A program made the translations under genes and the position numbers. From contig CAJXSR010000006.1 of the NCBI GenBank assembly GCA_913061275.1, positions 62,001 through 126,000 on the forward strand: a DNA stretch of 64,000 bases, given 5' to 3'. Positions within the stretch are counted from its first letter, which is position 1, and each line of letters opens with the position of its first letter. This DNA comes from an uncultured Paracoccaceae bacterium. GTDB taxonomy: Bacteria > Pseudomonadota > Alphaproteobacteria > Rhodobacterales > Rhodobacteraceae. A model generated the notes under the pieces. It worked only from the letters and a program-made list of their open reading frames with translations. It did no database searches and had not been told where the DNA came from. Below are positions 1-8,607 of the stretch, one piece after another.

Positions 1-566
1 ATATGGGTTTCGTAGAAAGTCTCTGCGTAGGATGACATGTCATAATCCCCAACAAGCGCTTCTACTTTGGAAAGTTCTTCTGACACAGGCTTTGCTTGAG
101 GGTTTAAAGTAACAAACACCCAACCCAGCCATTCTTCACATCGAATTTGCGGTAACTTATAATTCTTTTTATAAAAGCCATCGTTGTGCGTCATTGCAGG
201 GGCACCACGCAATGACCCATCCAGATTATAAGTCCATGCGTGGTAAGGGCAGACGATCGACCGCGTATTGCCGCGTCCTTCTAATAGCGTAGACATACGG
301 TGCAAACAGACATTGGACATCGCCTTTAGATGACCCGCTTTATCGCGCAAAACGACAATAGGTTGATCCGCAAGATCAAGCGTTACATAATCCCCAGCCG
401 CTTTCAAAGAGGACGAACGCCCTACACAGAACCAATCTTTAGAGAAAATATCCTTAATCTCACGCTTAAGAAAATCCTGAGACGTATATACAGAAGGCGG
501 CATCGCGCGCGCTTGTTCAAAAGGAACCAAAACACTTTTTTGAAGTTCTGCAACACAGTCTTCCAT
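1..566 (-). CDS. Rieske non-heme iron oxygenase, alpha subunit (N-terminal part)
   Basis: The reading frame opens at ATG 566-564 and runs off the window edge after about 188 codons, so only the N-terminal half is seen. The Rieske [2Fe-2S] motif is clear: Cys87-x-His89 (VCLHR) and Cys106-x2-His109 (VCPYHAW), 16 residues apart, followed by the usual WTYNLDG segment. The family oxidises aromatic rings or removes N-methyl groups using electrons from a separate reductase; the iron-binding catalytic domain lies outside the window, so the substrate cannot be judged. It is separated from the CoA-transferase operon by an IS6 fragment, so the two need not belong together. Confidence 0.88.
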   Translation of the reverse strand, partial: MEDCVAELQKSVLVPFEQARAMPPSVYTSQDFLKREIKDIFSKDWFCVGRSSSLKAAGDYVTLDLADQPIVVLRDKAGHLKAMSNVCLHRMSTLLEGRGNTRSIVCPYHAWTYNLDGSLRGAPAMTHNDGFYKKNYKLPQIRCEEWLGWVFVTLNPQAKPVSEELSKVEALVGDYDMSSYAETFYETH

Positions 567-628
567 TTTATTCTCCAGCTGGCCAACCCAATATAAAGAG
601 TTACCGCAATTCAGCCGTAGTTAAAGTA

Positions 629-848
629 TCTTGTCACATAGGGTTGCTTCGACACAGCCTAACTAACATAGCAGTTTTAGCGCATTCAGCAGATTATTGC
701 ATTCGCTACTCGCTGAATTTTTGCCAAGTTGAAGACATACTACATGATCGAAGGATTGATACCAGCTACAAGATCGTTCGATATTGGCTTGATCTGTTTG
801 GTTCAAAATTTGCACAGAAAGTTCGCAAGAAAAGGGCAGGGCACCAGC
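629..848 (+). mobile_element. IS6-family transposase remnant, N-terminal half
   Basis: The translation on the plus strand (CQVEDILHDRRID, VRYWLDLFG, VRKKRAGHQ) matches the N-terminal helix-turn-helix half of the IS6-family transposases found elsewhere in this window (26657, 34928, 40325). The match stops near 845, just where the sequence turns into the opposite-strand enoyl-CoA hydratase fragment. The left end is badly decayed (only a TTGTCA-like trace near 632). No DDE domain remains, so this is inactive. Confidence 0.75.
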
Positions 849-1010
849 CAAAACTATACAACGCACGGATATATGGGCTTTGATACGCGCAATCGCCGTA
901 AAAAATATATCAACAAACTCTAAATCAGTAATCGGATTTCGAAGGTCAGGTTGGTTAAGCGTTAGCGTAATTACATAACCATCTTATTCGTAAAGTAGTT
1001 TATCTGCCAT
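843..1010 (-). pseudogene. Enoyl-CoA hydratase/isomerase family, truncated start
   Basis: Read on the minus strand from ATG 1010, the frame gives MADKLLYE, then an in-frame TAA, then DGYVITLTLNQPDLRNPIT and ending in RCIVLAGA. This is the typical first strand-helix region of crotonase-family proteins (N-x-P-x-x-R-N-P and the VLAGA strand before the oxyanion loop). The start overlaps the end of the upstream CoA-transferase gene by 11 bases, so it was the last gene of that operon. It is dead twice over: a stop at codon 9 and loss of everything after about residue 55 at the junction with the IS6 fragment. Confidence 0.72.
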
Positions 1011-2256
1011 GATTTATATCCTCTATTATCTTGTTCTCTATCAAAGACTTGATCTTCGCATCATCCATTCCAAGTAGCTGTTCTAAAATCTCTTTACTGT
1101 GCTGTCCCAACACGGGTGGGCCTGTTTCACTCATGGCAGGTTGGCCGTCCATGCGGATGGGGTTGGTAACACTTGGCACAGTGCCTAAAGTCGCATGGGG
1201 TAGTTGGGTAACAAGTCCACGCGCTATTGCTTGTTTGTCGACGAATACCTCATCGACGTTATTGATCGGGCCACAAGGAACGCCGAGGGGTTCTAACAGG
1301 TCAAGCCAATGTGTACGTGTTTGTGTGCGTAATTTGTTTGATACAATATCGATCAACACATCTCGATTGGTCACACGCGCAGCATTTGTCTTATATTCGG
1401 GCATCTCTGGTAGTTCAGGTAATCCAGCCGCATCGCAAAATTTGATGAACTGGCTGTCATTACCAACGGCAAGGATCATATGGCCGTCAGATGCAGGGAA
1501 TATTTGGTATGGTGATATGCTGGGATGCGCGTTGCCCATACGTTTTGGAATTTGACCACCCACAAGCCAGTTCATAGCTTGATTTGCAAGGCCAGCAGCA
1601 CAAACATCGAACAACGAAATATCAAGATGGCGGCCTTTACCTGTTTGGCCGCGTTCTATGATAGAGGCAAGAATACCTATGGTGGCGTGCAGCCCTGTCA
1701 TTACATCCACTACAGCAACGCCAACTTTTGTTGGCCCCGCACCCGGCGTGTCATCGGGATTGCCAGTGATGCTCATAAGCCCCGCCATACCTTGAATAAG
1801 CAAATCATACCCTGCCTGTGATGCGCGTGGCCCTGTGTGACCAAATCCGGTGATTGAAGCATAAATCAGGCCGGGGTTAACTTTGTGCATAGTGTCTGCA
1901 TCCAGGCCGTAGCGCGCCAGATCACCAGTTTTGAAATTTTCCACCACCACATCGGCTTTAGCGGCAATATCGCGAACGATTTGCGCCCCCTCAGGTGATT
2001 TCAGGTCAATCGCCAAAGATCGTTTACCACGGTTCGCACCCAGAAAATATGCAGATTCTGACGACTCGCCTGATGATGTTTTGGCATAAGGCGGGCCCCA
2101 TGTACGGGTATCATCCCCAGAACGTGGACGTTCTATTTTAATCACATCCGCGCCTAAATCAGCCAGCATTTGCGTGGTCCATGGCCCTGCAAGTATCCGC
2201 GACAGATCAAGGATTGTGATGCCGCTTAAGGGGCGGTTGGTATCAGAGTTTGTCAT
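1000..2256 (-). CDS. CaiB/BaiF family (class III) CoA-transferase
   Basis: This 418-residue protein has the full length and layout of class III CoA-transferases, which move CoA between carboxylic acids. The N-terminal LSRILAGPW, LGADVIKIERP and NRGKRSLAIDLK blocks are typical, and the catalytic aspartate aligns with Asp184 in VVDVMTGLH (equivalent to Asp169 of formyl-CoA transferase). The C-terminal GPPVLGQHS segment is also characteristic. It lies third in an operon behind an acyl-CoA dehydrogenase and a second CoA-transferase, with a broken hydratase after it, so it probably activates an acid for a short CoA-ester degradation route. The substrate cannot be told from sequence. Confidence 0.9.
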   Translation of the reverse strand: MTNSDTNRPLSGITILDLSRILAGPWTTQMLADLGADVIKIERPRSGDDTRTWGPPYAKTSSGESSESAYFLGANRGKRSLAIDLKSPEGAQIVRDIAAKADVVVENFKTGDLARYGLDADTMHKVNPGLIYASITGFGHTGPRASQAGYDLLIQGMAGLMSITGNPDDTPGAGPTKVGVAVVDVMTGLHATIGILASIIERGQTGKGRHLDISLFDVCAAGLANQAMNWLVGGQIPKRMGNAHPSISPYQIFPASDGHMILAVGNDSQFIKFCDAAGLPELPEMPEYKTNAARVTNRDVLIDIVSNKLRTQTRTHWLDLLEPLGVPCGPINNVDEVFVDKQAIARGLVTQLPHATLGTVPSVTNPIRMDGQPAMSETGPPVLGQHSKEILEQLLGMDDAKIKSLIENKIIEDINHGR

Positions 2257-2386
2257 TGGTATACCTAGCAGTTAAATTATTACACGTAGAACATACCATC
2301 TTGTCGAATATTTTATCACAAGGTTCAACCCATCCTTCACAAAGGCATAATATCTTTTTAGGCAGCAATCTGCGGCTTTTCGACAT

Positions 2387-3517
2387 TTATGATTTGGAAA
2401 ACTCTGCAATAACAACGTTCGTATCGGCGCCAATAGTGGGGGCGTTTTTTGTTGTGGTTTCATCATATGTCCGCCGGATGGGTGGTGCGGGAATATCCAA
2501 CGTTTTGCCTTTCGATGTAATCACTGATTTTCGACGTAATGCGGGATGGCTCGACAAATCTTGCAAACTGTTCAAGGCGCCAAAAGCTATGGATGCATCC
2601 AGTAAACGTTCACGGAATTCTTTAGTAGTCAGCGAAGCTACCACCGAATTTATTGCAGCATCCAAAGCATCGCGATTGGCCACGCGTGCATTATTGGATA
2701 TAAAATTCTCATCTGCTTGCAATTCTGGCATTTTTAGAACCTCAACGCAAAATCGCCCCCATTCACGTTCGTTTTGAATGGAAACAATCGTTTGGGCTTT
2801 GTCATTTGTGGCATAAGCCCCGTAAGGCGCAATCGATGGGTGCTTTAGCCCCTGTCGCGTTGGGCCACCATTACCGTATTCATGGTGGATCAGGGGTACA
2901 GTCATCCATTCTGCGGTTACATCGAATAGCGAAACCTTAACGCCACTGCCTTGTTGCGTCCGTTCGCGTAACATCAGGGCTTCCATAATCCCGGCGTGGG
3001 CAGTCATGCCTGCTCCGATGTCGCTGATCGATACACCAACACGCCCCATTTCTGTTGGCCCACCGGATATGGCAACAAGGCCGCTTTCAGCTTGAACCAA
3101 GAAATCATACGCTTTCATTTTGCTCATTGCTTTGCTATCGCCATATCCTGATATGTCACAAGTAACCAAACGTGGGTAGCGCGCGCGTAGATCATCAGAG
3201 CCAAACCCAGCACGCTTGATTGCGTTAGGGGCAAGGTTTTGAACAAACACATCAGCCGAAGCAAGTAATCGTTCAAGCTGTGCTGCACCTTCTGTGGTTT
3301 TAAAGTCCAAAACCACAGATTCCTTACCTTGGTTAATCCACACAAAATATGAACTGTCCCCCTTAGCGGCTTCATCATAGCCACGTGCAAAATCACCTTC
3401 TGGTCGTTCTATTTTTATCACCCGTGCACCAGCATCAACCAGTCGTGCTGTACAAAGTGGTGCGGCTACAGCTTGTTCAACCGTCACAACGAGCATTCCA
3501 TCAAGCGGCTTCATCAA
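2387..3517 (-). CDS. CaiB/BaiF family (class III) CoA-transferase, second copy
   Basis: A 376-residue class III CoA-transferase, shorter than and clearly different from its downstream partner. The predicted nucleophile is Asp166 in SISDIGAGM. Other family blocks are ARVIKIERPEGDFARGY and the C-terminal IPAPPIR. Its ATG overlaps the TGA of the acyl-CoA dehydrogenase by four bases (ATGA), so the two are translationally coupled. A gap of 130 bases separates it from the next CoA-transferase. Two paralogous transferases side by side suggest either a heteromeric enzyme or successive use on two acids; the sequence does not decide between them. Confidence 0.88.
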   Translation of the reverse strand: MMKPLDGMLVVTVEQAVAAPLCTARLVDAGARVIKIERPEGDFARGYDEAAKGDSSYFVWINQGKESVVLDFKTTEGAAQLERLLASADVFVQNLAPNAIKRAGFGSDDLRARYPRLVTCDISGYGDSKAMSKMKAYDFLVQAESGLVAISGGPTEMGRVGVSISDIGAGMTAHAGIMEALMLRERTQQGSGVKVSLFDVTAEWMTVPLIHHEYGNGGPTRQGLKHPSIAPYGAYATNDKAQTIVSIQNEREWGRFCVEVLKMPELQADENFISNNARVANRDALDAAINSVVASLTTKEFRERLLDASIAFGALNSLQDLSSHPALRRKSVITSKGKTLDIPAPPIRRTYDETTTKNAPTIGADTNVVIAEFSKS

Positions 3518-4683
3518 AAACTCCTTGGCAAATCAAGCACATGTTCTGAGATGTAGCTTAGGATCAAATTTGTTGAAATTGGCGCAATTTGATAAAGTCG
3601 TGTTTCGCGGAATTTGCGTTCGATATGGTATTCTTTGGCAAATGCAAAACCACCGTGGGTCTGCATACAGGCATCCCCCGCACGCCAACTGGCCTCTGAG
3701 GCTAGCATTTTAGCCATATTGGCCTCGGCACCACAAGGTTGACCCGCATCAAACAAATTCGCTGCTTTTTCCACCATTAATGACGCGGCTTCAATTTCGG
3801 CAAAGGAACGCGCTAACGGAAATTGAACGCCCTGATTTTGGCCAATCGGGCGGCCAAAAACTTCACGTTCGCGGGCATAGGCACATGCTTTGTCTATGAA
3901 ATACTTCCCGTCACCAACACATTCCGCAGCAATTAAAATACGTTCGGCGTTCATACCGTCAAGAACTACCCGAAACCCTTTACCTTCTTGACCCAATAGA
4001 TTTTCAGCAGGTACTGACACGTTATCAAAGAACAATTCGCAGGCATGGTGGTTAATCATAGCGTCGATGGGCTGAACGGTAAGGCCGTTACCAATTACAT
4101 CAGGCAGATCAACAATGAACGCAGACATTCCATCAGTTTTTTTCTTACATTTACCCCTAGATGTTGTGCGTGCTAAAATAACCATCAGATCAGAATGCTC
4201 TACGCGGCTGATCCAGACCTTTTGACCGTTAATTAGATAACGATCCCCATCCCGCGTAGCGGTTGTTTTAAGATTGGTTGTGTCCGTTCCTGTGCTTGGC
4301 TCTGTAATACCAAACGATTGAAGCCGTAACTCACCAGAAGCAATCTTGGGCAGGTACTGCTGTTTTTGTTCTTCGGTTCCGTGGCGTAGTACTGCACCCA
4401 TTACATACATTTGCGCATGACACGCCCCTGGATGCCCGCCTGAATGTGATATTTCTTCTAAAATCGCAGCGGCTTCATAAATGCCCAAGCCTGCACCGCC
4501 ATATTCTTCGGGAATTAATGCGCTTAGATACCCGCTTTGAGTTAGTTCTTGTACGAATTCTGTTGGATATTGACTATTACGATCCAGTTTTAACCAGTAA
4601 TCTTCGTCAAACCCCTTGCACAGGGCACGTACCCCTTCGCGGATGGCGTTTGCCTGTTCGGTTTTTTCCACACTCTGGTGCAT
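3514..4683 (-). CDS. Acyl-CoA dehydrogenase
   Basis: A 389-residue flavoprotein of the acyl-CoA dehydrogenase family, which introduces an alpha-beta double bond into acyl-CoA esters and passes electrons to ETF. The signature FGITEPSTGTD and KVWISR flavin-binding region (about 124-160) and the C-terminal MQTHGGFAFAKEY block are present. The usual C-terminal catalytic Glu (IYEGT) is replaced by LYQIAP; the remaining candidate base is Glu247 in MNAERIL, the position used by isovaleryl-CoA-type enzymes (inference from remembered family alignments). It is the first gene of the CoA operon; the region upstream contains an IS6 tail. Confidence 0.9.
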   Translation of the reverse strand: MHQSVEKTEQANAIREGVRALCKGFDEDYWLKLDRNSQYPTEFVQELTQSGYLSALIPEEYGGAGLGIYEAAAILEEISHSGGHPGACHAQMYVMGAVLRHGTEEQKQQYLPKIASGELRLQSFGITEPSTGTDTTNLKTTATRDGDRYLINGQKVWISRVEHSDLMVILARTTSRGKCKKKTDGMSAFIVDLPDVIGNGLTVQPIDAMINHHACELFFDNVSVPAENLLGQEGKGFRVVLDGMNAERILIAAECVGDGKYFIDKACAYAREREVFGRPIGQNQGVQFPLARSFAEIEAASLMVEKAANLFDAGQPCGAEANMAKMLASEASWRAGDACMQTHGGFAFAKEYHIERKFRETRLYQIAPISTNLILSYISEHVLDLPRSF

Positions 4684-4872
4684 GGTATTCTCCTAAGCCA
4701 GTTGTTTTACACAGCTTACGGGGCGGTTTGTTTCTGAGTTTGTCAATAGGTGCCTATGTGAAATGTTTATATGTGACGGTGTAAATGTCGGTTTATATAA
4801 TTTGCTATAATGTAATCATTCTTTTAGGATAACACTTGTCGGTTCCAAATCAAACGCAGGTAATTATTTTTG
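4684..4872. other. Upstream region of the acyl-CoA dehydrogenase operon
   Basis: Noncoding stretch between the dehydrogenase start and an IS6 fragment. It should carry the promoter of the CoA operon, but no convincing -35/-10 pair or operator was picked out by eye. Confidence 0.4.
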
Positions 4873-5175
4873 GTGGCGTTGTCGATCGCTAATTATGTGT
4901 TGATAAATCAAACAATCAGTGTGAAAATTCGCACCTGCCGTTTCGACGACAAGAGAGGGCAATGCAGCGATTTGAAAGCACTGCGGGGCAACAGAAATTC
5001 ACCAGCAATCAGGCGTAGATATACAACCACCTTAATCATGAGAGACATTTAGAAACTAGGTAATTCTTCAAGCAATAATGTGCTATTGCCTCATGGAATG
5101 TTCCAATTTCTGTCCCGCATGATGTTGATTCTGGTATGCATTTAGATGGTGTGCTTCAGTTTGTCTGACAACACC
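4873..5175 (+). mobile_element. IS6-family element, 3' end remnant
   Basis: The sequence aligns with the last third of the IS6 copies at 34876 and 40272: the LRIANYV-like segment, the TTTCGACGACAAGAGAG stretch, the ACATTTAGAAAC segment and the terminal inverted repeat GTTTGTCTGACAACACC ending at 5175. The first two thirds and the left end are missing. Its right end stands 36 bases from the stop codon of gmaS, marking the left border of the methylated-amine island. Confidence 0.8.
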
Positions 5176-5211
5176 TTATGTGTAGCGGTTTTATGCAGAT
5201 TCCATTTGAAA

Positions 5212-6537
5212 TTAAATATCCAATGTATTCTCTTTTTCCCAAGTGGTGAAATGGGTGCAGAACTCATTCCATTCCGCATATTTCAACTTCAGATAAGCCG
5301 CTGAAAATTCTTCACCCATGGCCGCTTTCAGTGATGTATCTTCGTCGTATAACCGCAATGCATCCAGCATATTAAGCGGCAGCCTTGGCGCGTCTTTGAT
5401 CTTGTGCCCTTCAGCATACATATCAATATCGCGACGCGGGCCAGGGTCTGCATTGGTGCGGATGCCATCAAGACCAGCGGCGATGATGATCGCTTGTAGC
5501 AGGTACGGGTTAACTGCGCCATCTGGCAGTCGCAACTCAAACCTTCCTGGGCCTGGAACGCGCACCATATGGGTGCGGTTGTTGCCTGTCCATGTCACCG
5601 TATTGGGGGCCCATGTGGCCCCTGAAATTGTGCGCGGTGCATTGATCCGCTTGTAGCTGTTCACAGTTGGATTGGTGATGGCAGCCAAGGCAGATGCATG
5701 TTTCATGATGCCGCCCAGAAAGGCGCGGCCCTGATCCGATAGACCCAATTCACCTGTTTCGCTGGTGCCTTTATCGGCTGCAAAGGCGTTGATTTTACCG
5801 GTTTTAGTATCCCAAACCGAGATATGGGCGTGGCAACCGTTGCCTGTCAGACCTTCAATAGGTTTGGGCATGAATGTGGCACGAAATCCGTGCTTTTCAG
5901 CAACAGATTTGGTCATGAATTTAAAGAATGAATGACGGTCAGCAGTGATCACAGCATCGTCGAAATCCCAGTTCATTTCGAACTGCCCATTGGCGTCTTC
6001 GTGATCGTTTTGATAAGGATTCCAGCCCATTTCCAGCATGTAATCACAAATTTCGGCAATAACATCATAGCGGCGCATCACGGCCTGTTGGTCATAGCAG
6101 GGTTTGCCTGCCGTATCGTATTCGTCTGATATTTGGCTGCCGTCAGGGGTCAATAAAAAGAACTCGGCCTCAATACCCGTTTTCACGTTCAGGCCCATTT
6201 CAGCGGCCTCTGCCACAAGCTTATTCAACACATTGCGCGGTGCCTGATCTACGGTTTTGCCGCCCATCATGCAGTTGCCAGCCACCCATGCCACATCTTT
6301 TTTCCAAGGCAGTTGAATTACCGATGAAGGGTCAGGCACGGCCAGCATATCAGGGTGGGCAGGGGTTAGATCCAGATAGGTTGCAAATCCAGCAAACCCT
6401 GCACCATCTTCTTGCATGTCAGCAATCGCTTGTGCTGGCACCAGTTTGGCGCGTTGACCACCAAAAAGATCGGTGTATGAGATCATAAAATACTTAACGC
6501 CATTGTCTTTTGCGAAAGCTGCTAGGTCTGTTGTCAT
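5212..6537 (-). CDS. gmaS: Gamma-glutamylmethylamide synthetase (glutamine synthetase type III-like)
   Basis: A 441-residue glutamine-synthetase-fold enzyme. Visible motifs are the metal-binding GIEAEFFLL, the GNGCHAHIS ATP-site segment, the SYKRINAPRT loop and GPGRFELRLPDG. GmaS condenses methylamine with glutamate using ATP to give gamma-glutamylmethylamide. The call rests mainly on context: it is the last gene of an operon behind the three N-methylglutamate synthase subunits, as in methylamine-using marine bacteria. A plain GlnT-type glutamine synthetase is the alternative, since the fold is shared. Spacing to the upstream mgsC is 30 bases. It ends next to an IS6 tail, and no terminator is obvious. 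Confidence 0.82.
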   Translation of the reverse strand: MTTDLAAFAKDNGVKYFMISYTDLFGGQRAKLVPAQAIADMQEDGAGFAGFATYLDLTPAHPDMLAVPDPSSVIQLPWKKDVAWVAGNCMMGGKTVDQAPRNVLNKLVAEAAEMGLNVKTGIEAEFFLLTPDGSQISDEYDTAGKPCYDQQAVMRRYDVIAEICDYMLEMGWNPYQNDHEDANGQFEMNWDFDDAVITADRHSFFKFMTKSVAEKHGFRATFMPKPIEGLTGNGCHAHISVWDTKTGKINAFAADKGTSETGELGLSDQGRAFLGGIMKHASALAAITNPTVNSYKRINAPRTISGATWAPNTVTWTGNNRTHMVRVPGPGRFELRLPDGAVNPYLLQAIIIAAGLDGIRTNADPGPRRDIDMYAEGHKIKDAPRLPLNMLDALRLYDEDTSLKAAMGEEFSAAYLKLKYAEWNEFCTHFTTWEKENTLDI

Positions 6538-6567
6538 TGTCGTTCTCCCTGTTCGTCGTTGTCTCTC

Positions 6568-7914
6568 TTAGAAATTTGTTCCCGGTTTTCCCGGCCACCA
6601 GTCGGTGCCTGAAAGCGGAATGCGTGCCATTGCGGCGGCCTCTAATGTTAGGGCCACCAAGTCTTCTGGCTCTAAATTATGCACGTGGTTTTTACCGCAA
6701 GCCCGTGCAATAGTTTGGGCTTCTAATGTCATTACCTTAAGATAATTAGATAGGCGGCGTCCACCTTCTACGGGATCAAAACGTTTCATCAGCTCTGGTG
6801 TTTGGGTGGTAATGCCTGCAGGATCATTGCCTTCATGCCAGTCATCGTATGCACCCGCTGTGGTCCCAAGTTTTTGATACTCGTCTTCCCAGCGTGGGTC
6901 ATTATCGCCCAAGGCTATTAAGGCGCCTGTGCCGATAGCCACTGCATCTGCCCCAAGGGCCAAAGCTTTGGCAACATCGGCCCCGCCACGGATACCACCC
7001 GATACAACAAGTTGCACTTTACGGTGCATATCAAGTTCTTGCAGGGCCTCAACCGCTTGACGGATGCAGGCCAGAATAGGTTGCCCTACATTCTCAATAA
7101 ATACGTCTTGGGTGGCAGCTGTGCCGCCTTGCATGCCGTCCAGCACAACCACATCAGCCCCTGCTTTGATTGCAAGTGTGGTGTCAAAGTAGGGGCGTGC
7201 GCCGCCGATTTTGACATAGATTGGCTTTTCCCAGTTGGTAATTTCGCGCAGTTCCAGAATTTTAATTTCCAGATCATCAGGGCCAGTCCAGTCAGGATGC
7301 CGACAGGCGGAACGCTGGTCGATACCTTTGGGCAGGTTGCGCATTTCGGCTACGCGATCACTGATCTTCTGGCCTAGCAACATGCCGCCACCGCCAGGCT
7401 TTGCCCCTTGGCCAACAACAATCTCAATAGCATCACAGCGGCGCAGGTCATCTGGGTTCATACCATAACGCGATGGCAAGTATTGATAAATCAATTTGTT
7501 GGAATGGCCGCGTTCTTCTTCGGTCATGCCGCCGTCACCAGTTGTGGTTGATGTGCCAGCCATTGTGGCCCCGCGCCCCAAGGCTTCTTTAGCGCCGCCT
7601 GACAATGAGCCAAAAGACATGCCTGCAATGGTTATGGGTATGTCCAATTCAATCGGTTTGCTGGCAAAGCGTGTGCCAAGTGTCACTTTGGTTTCACATT
7701 TTTCACGATAGCCTTCTAATGGATAGCGCGAAATGGAAGCACCCAAGAACAGCAGATCATCAAAATGCGGAACTTTGCGTTTTGAGCCGCCACCACGAAT
7801 GTCGTATATGCCTGTCGCTGCCGCACGGCGAATTTCAGCGTTTACCGGGTTGGAAAACGTCGCGGACTGGATCGGAACAGTGCGAGGAATTGTATTGTCT
7901 GGTTTATTTGTCAT
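6568..7914 (-). CDS. mgsC: N-methylglutamate synthase subunit C (FMN-binding glutamate synthase domain; GlxD-like)
   Basis: A 448-residue protein matching the FMN/central domain of glutamate synthase. Glycine-rich barrel segments VLDGMQGGTAA and VSGGIRGGADVAKALALGA bind FMN. In glutamate synthase this domain forms glutamate from 2-oxoglutarate and ammonia; in the methylamine pathway the three-subunit enzyme makes N-methylglutamate. The stretch that carries the [3Fe-4S] cysteines in glutamate synthase (before ITTQ) has none here: the residues read EGNDPAGITTQ. I believe this is normal for the GlxD/MgsC branch but could not check. Coupled to mgsB with a 9-base gap. Confidence 0.85.
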   Translation of the reverse strand: MTNKPDNTIPRTVPIQSATFSNPVNAEIRRAAATGIYDIRGGGSKRKVPHFDDLLFLGASISRYPLEGYREKCETKVTLGTRFASKPIELDIPITIAGMSFGSLSGGAKEALGRGATMAGTSTTTGDGGMTEEERGHSNKLIYQYLPSRYGMNPDDLRRCDAIEIVVGQGAKPGGGGMLLGQKISDRVAEMRNLPKGIDQRSACRHPDWTGPDDLEIKILELREITNWEKPIYVKIGGARPYFDTTLAIKAGADVVVLDGMQGGTAATQDVFIENVGQPILACIRQAVEALQELDMHRKVQLVVSGGIRGGADVAKALALGADAVAIGTGALIALGDNDPRWEDEYQKLGTTAGAYDDWHEGNDPAGITTQTPELMKRFDPVEGGRRLSNYLKVMTLEAQTIARACGKNHVHNLEPEDLVALTLEAAAMARIPLSGTDWWPGKPGTNF

Positions 7915-7923
7915 TATAATCCC

Positions 7924-8607
7924 CTAATACGCTGAAGCATTATCAACGTCGAAATTGTAAAGCTTGCGGGCAGAGCCGTAGCGGGTGAATTCTTCTGGCT
8001 TTGCATCTGCTTCGGCTTCAGCCAAAAGACATTTCAAAATTTCCAGATGCTCAGGCCGCATGTCTTTTTTGATGCAATCAGCCCCTAGACTTTTCACAGT
8101 GCCACGCACAAACAGATTGGCTTCATAAAGGCTGTCACCCAAAGCGTCACCTGCATCCCCCAATACAACCAGATTACCTGATTGCGCCATAAAGGCGGAC
8201 ATGTGACCGATGTTGCCATGCACGACAATATCAACGCCTTTCATCGAAATACCGCACCGCGATGAGGCATTGCCCTTAATCACCAGCAATCCACCGTGGG
8301 CTGTGGCACCTGCGTACTGACTGGCATCACCATCAATAACAACTTTGCCAGACATCATGTTTTCGGCAACACCGGGGCCAGCGGAACCTTTGACATGCAC
8401 AGTGGCTTGCTTGTTCATACCGCCGCAATAATACCCTGTGGGGCCAAGAACGGTTACTTCAATGGGCGCATCCAAACCCACGGCAATCGCATGACTGCCT
8501 TTGGGGTTGGTGATCTCCCAAGCGGTTTGGTTGGTGTCATTGCTTTGTGCGTGCAGGCTAACGTTAAGTTTGCGCAGGCCCTCGGTTTCTAAATCAAAAC
8601 TTTGCAT
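7924..8607 (-). CDS. mgsB: N-methylglutamate synthase subunit B (GXGXG domain; GlxC-like)
   Basis: A 227-residue protein made almost entirely of the glutamate synthase alpha-subunit C-terminal GXGXG repeat fold, a right-handed beta helix. Repeats such as GSAGPGVAENMMSG, GDASQYAGATAHGG and GDAGDALGDSLYEANLFVRG are visible. It has no catalytic residues of its own and is expected to act as the structural subunit joining the amidotransferase and FMN subunits. It starts directly after the stop of mgsA with no gap, so the subunits are encoded as one transcription unit in the order A, B, C. Confidence 0.88.
   Translation of the reverse strand: MQSFDLETEGLRKLNVSLHAQSNDTNQTAWEITNPKGSHAIAVGLDAPIEVTVLGPTGYYCGGMNKQATVHVKGSAGPGVAENMMSGKVVIDGDASQYAGATAHGGLLVIKGNASSRCGISMKGVDIVVHGNIGHMSAFMAQSGNLVVLGDAGDALGDSLYEANLFVRGTVKSLGADCIKKDMRPEHLEILKCLLAEAEADAKPEEFTRYGSARKLYNFDVDNASAY

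Noticed and set aside
330-596. Arginine-rich 88-codon plus-strand frame
   Set aside because: It lies antisense to the Rieske oxygenase, which has its full iron-sulfur motif; the Arg-rich translation is a shadow.
5212-6537. Ordinary glutamine synthetase
   Set aside because: The operon with three N-methylglutamate synthase subunits and the other methylamine genes favours GmaS, although sequence alone does not exclude it.
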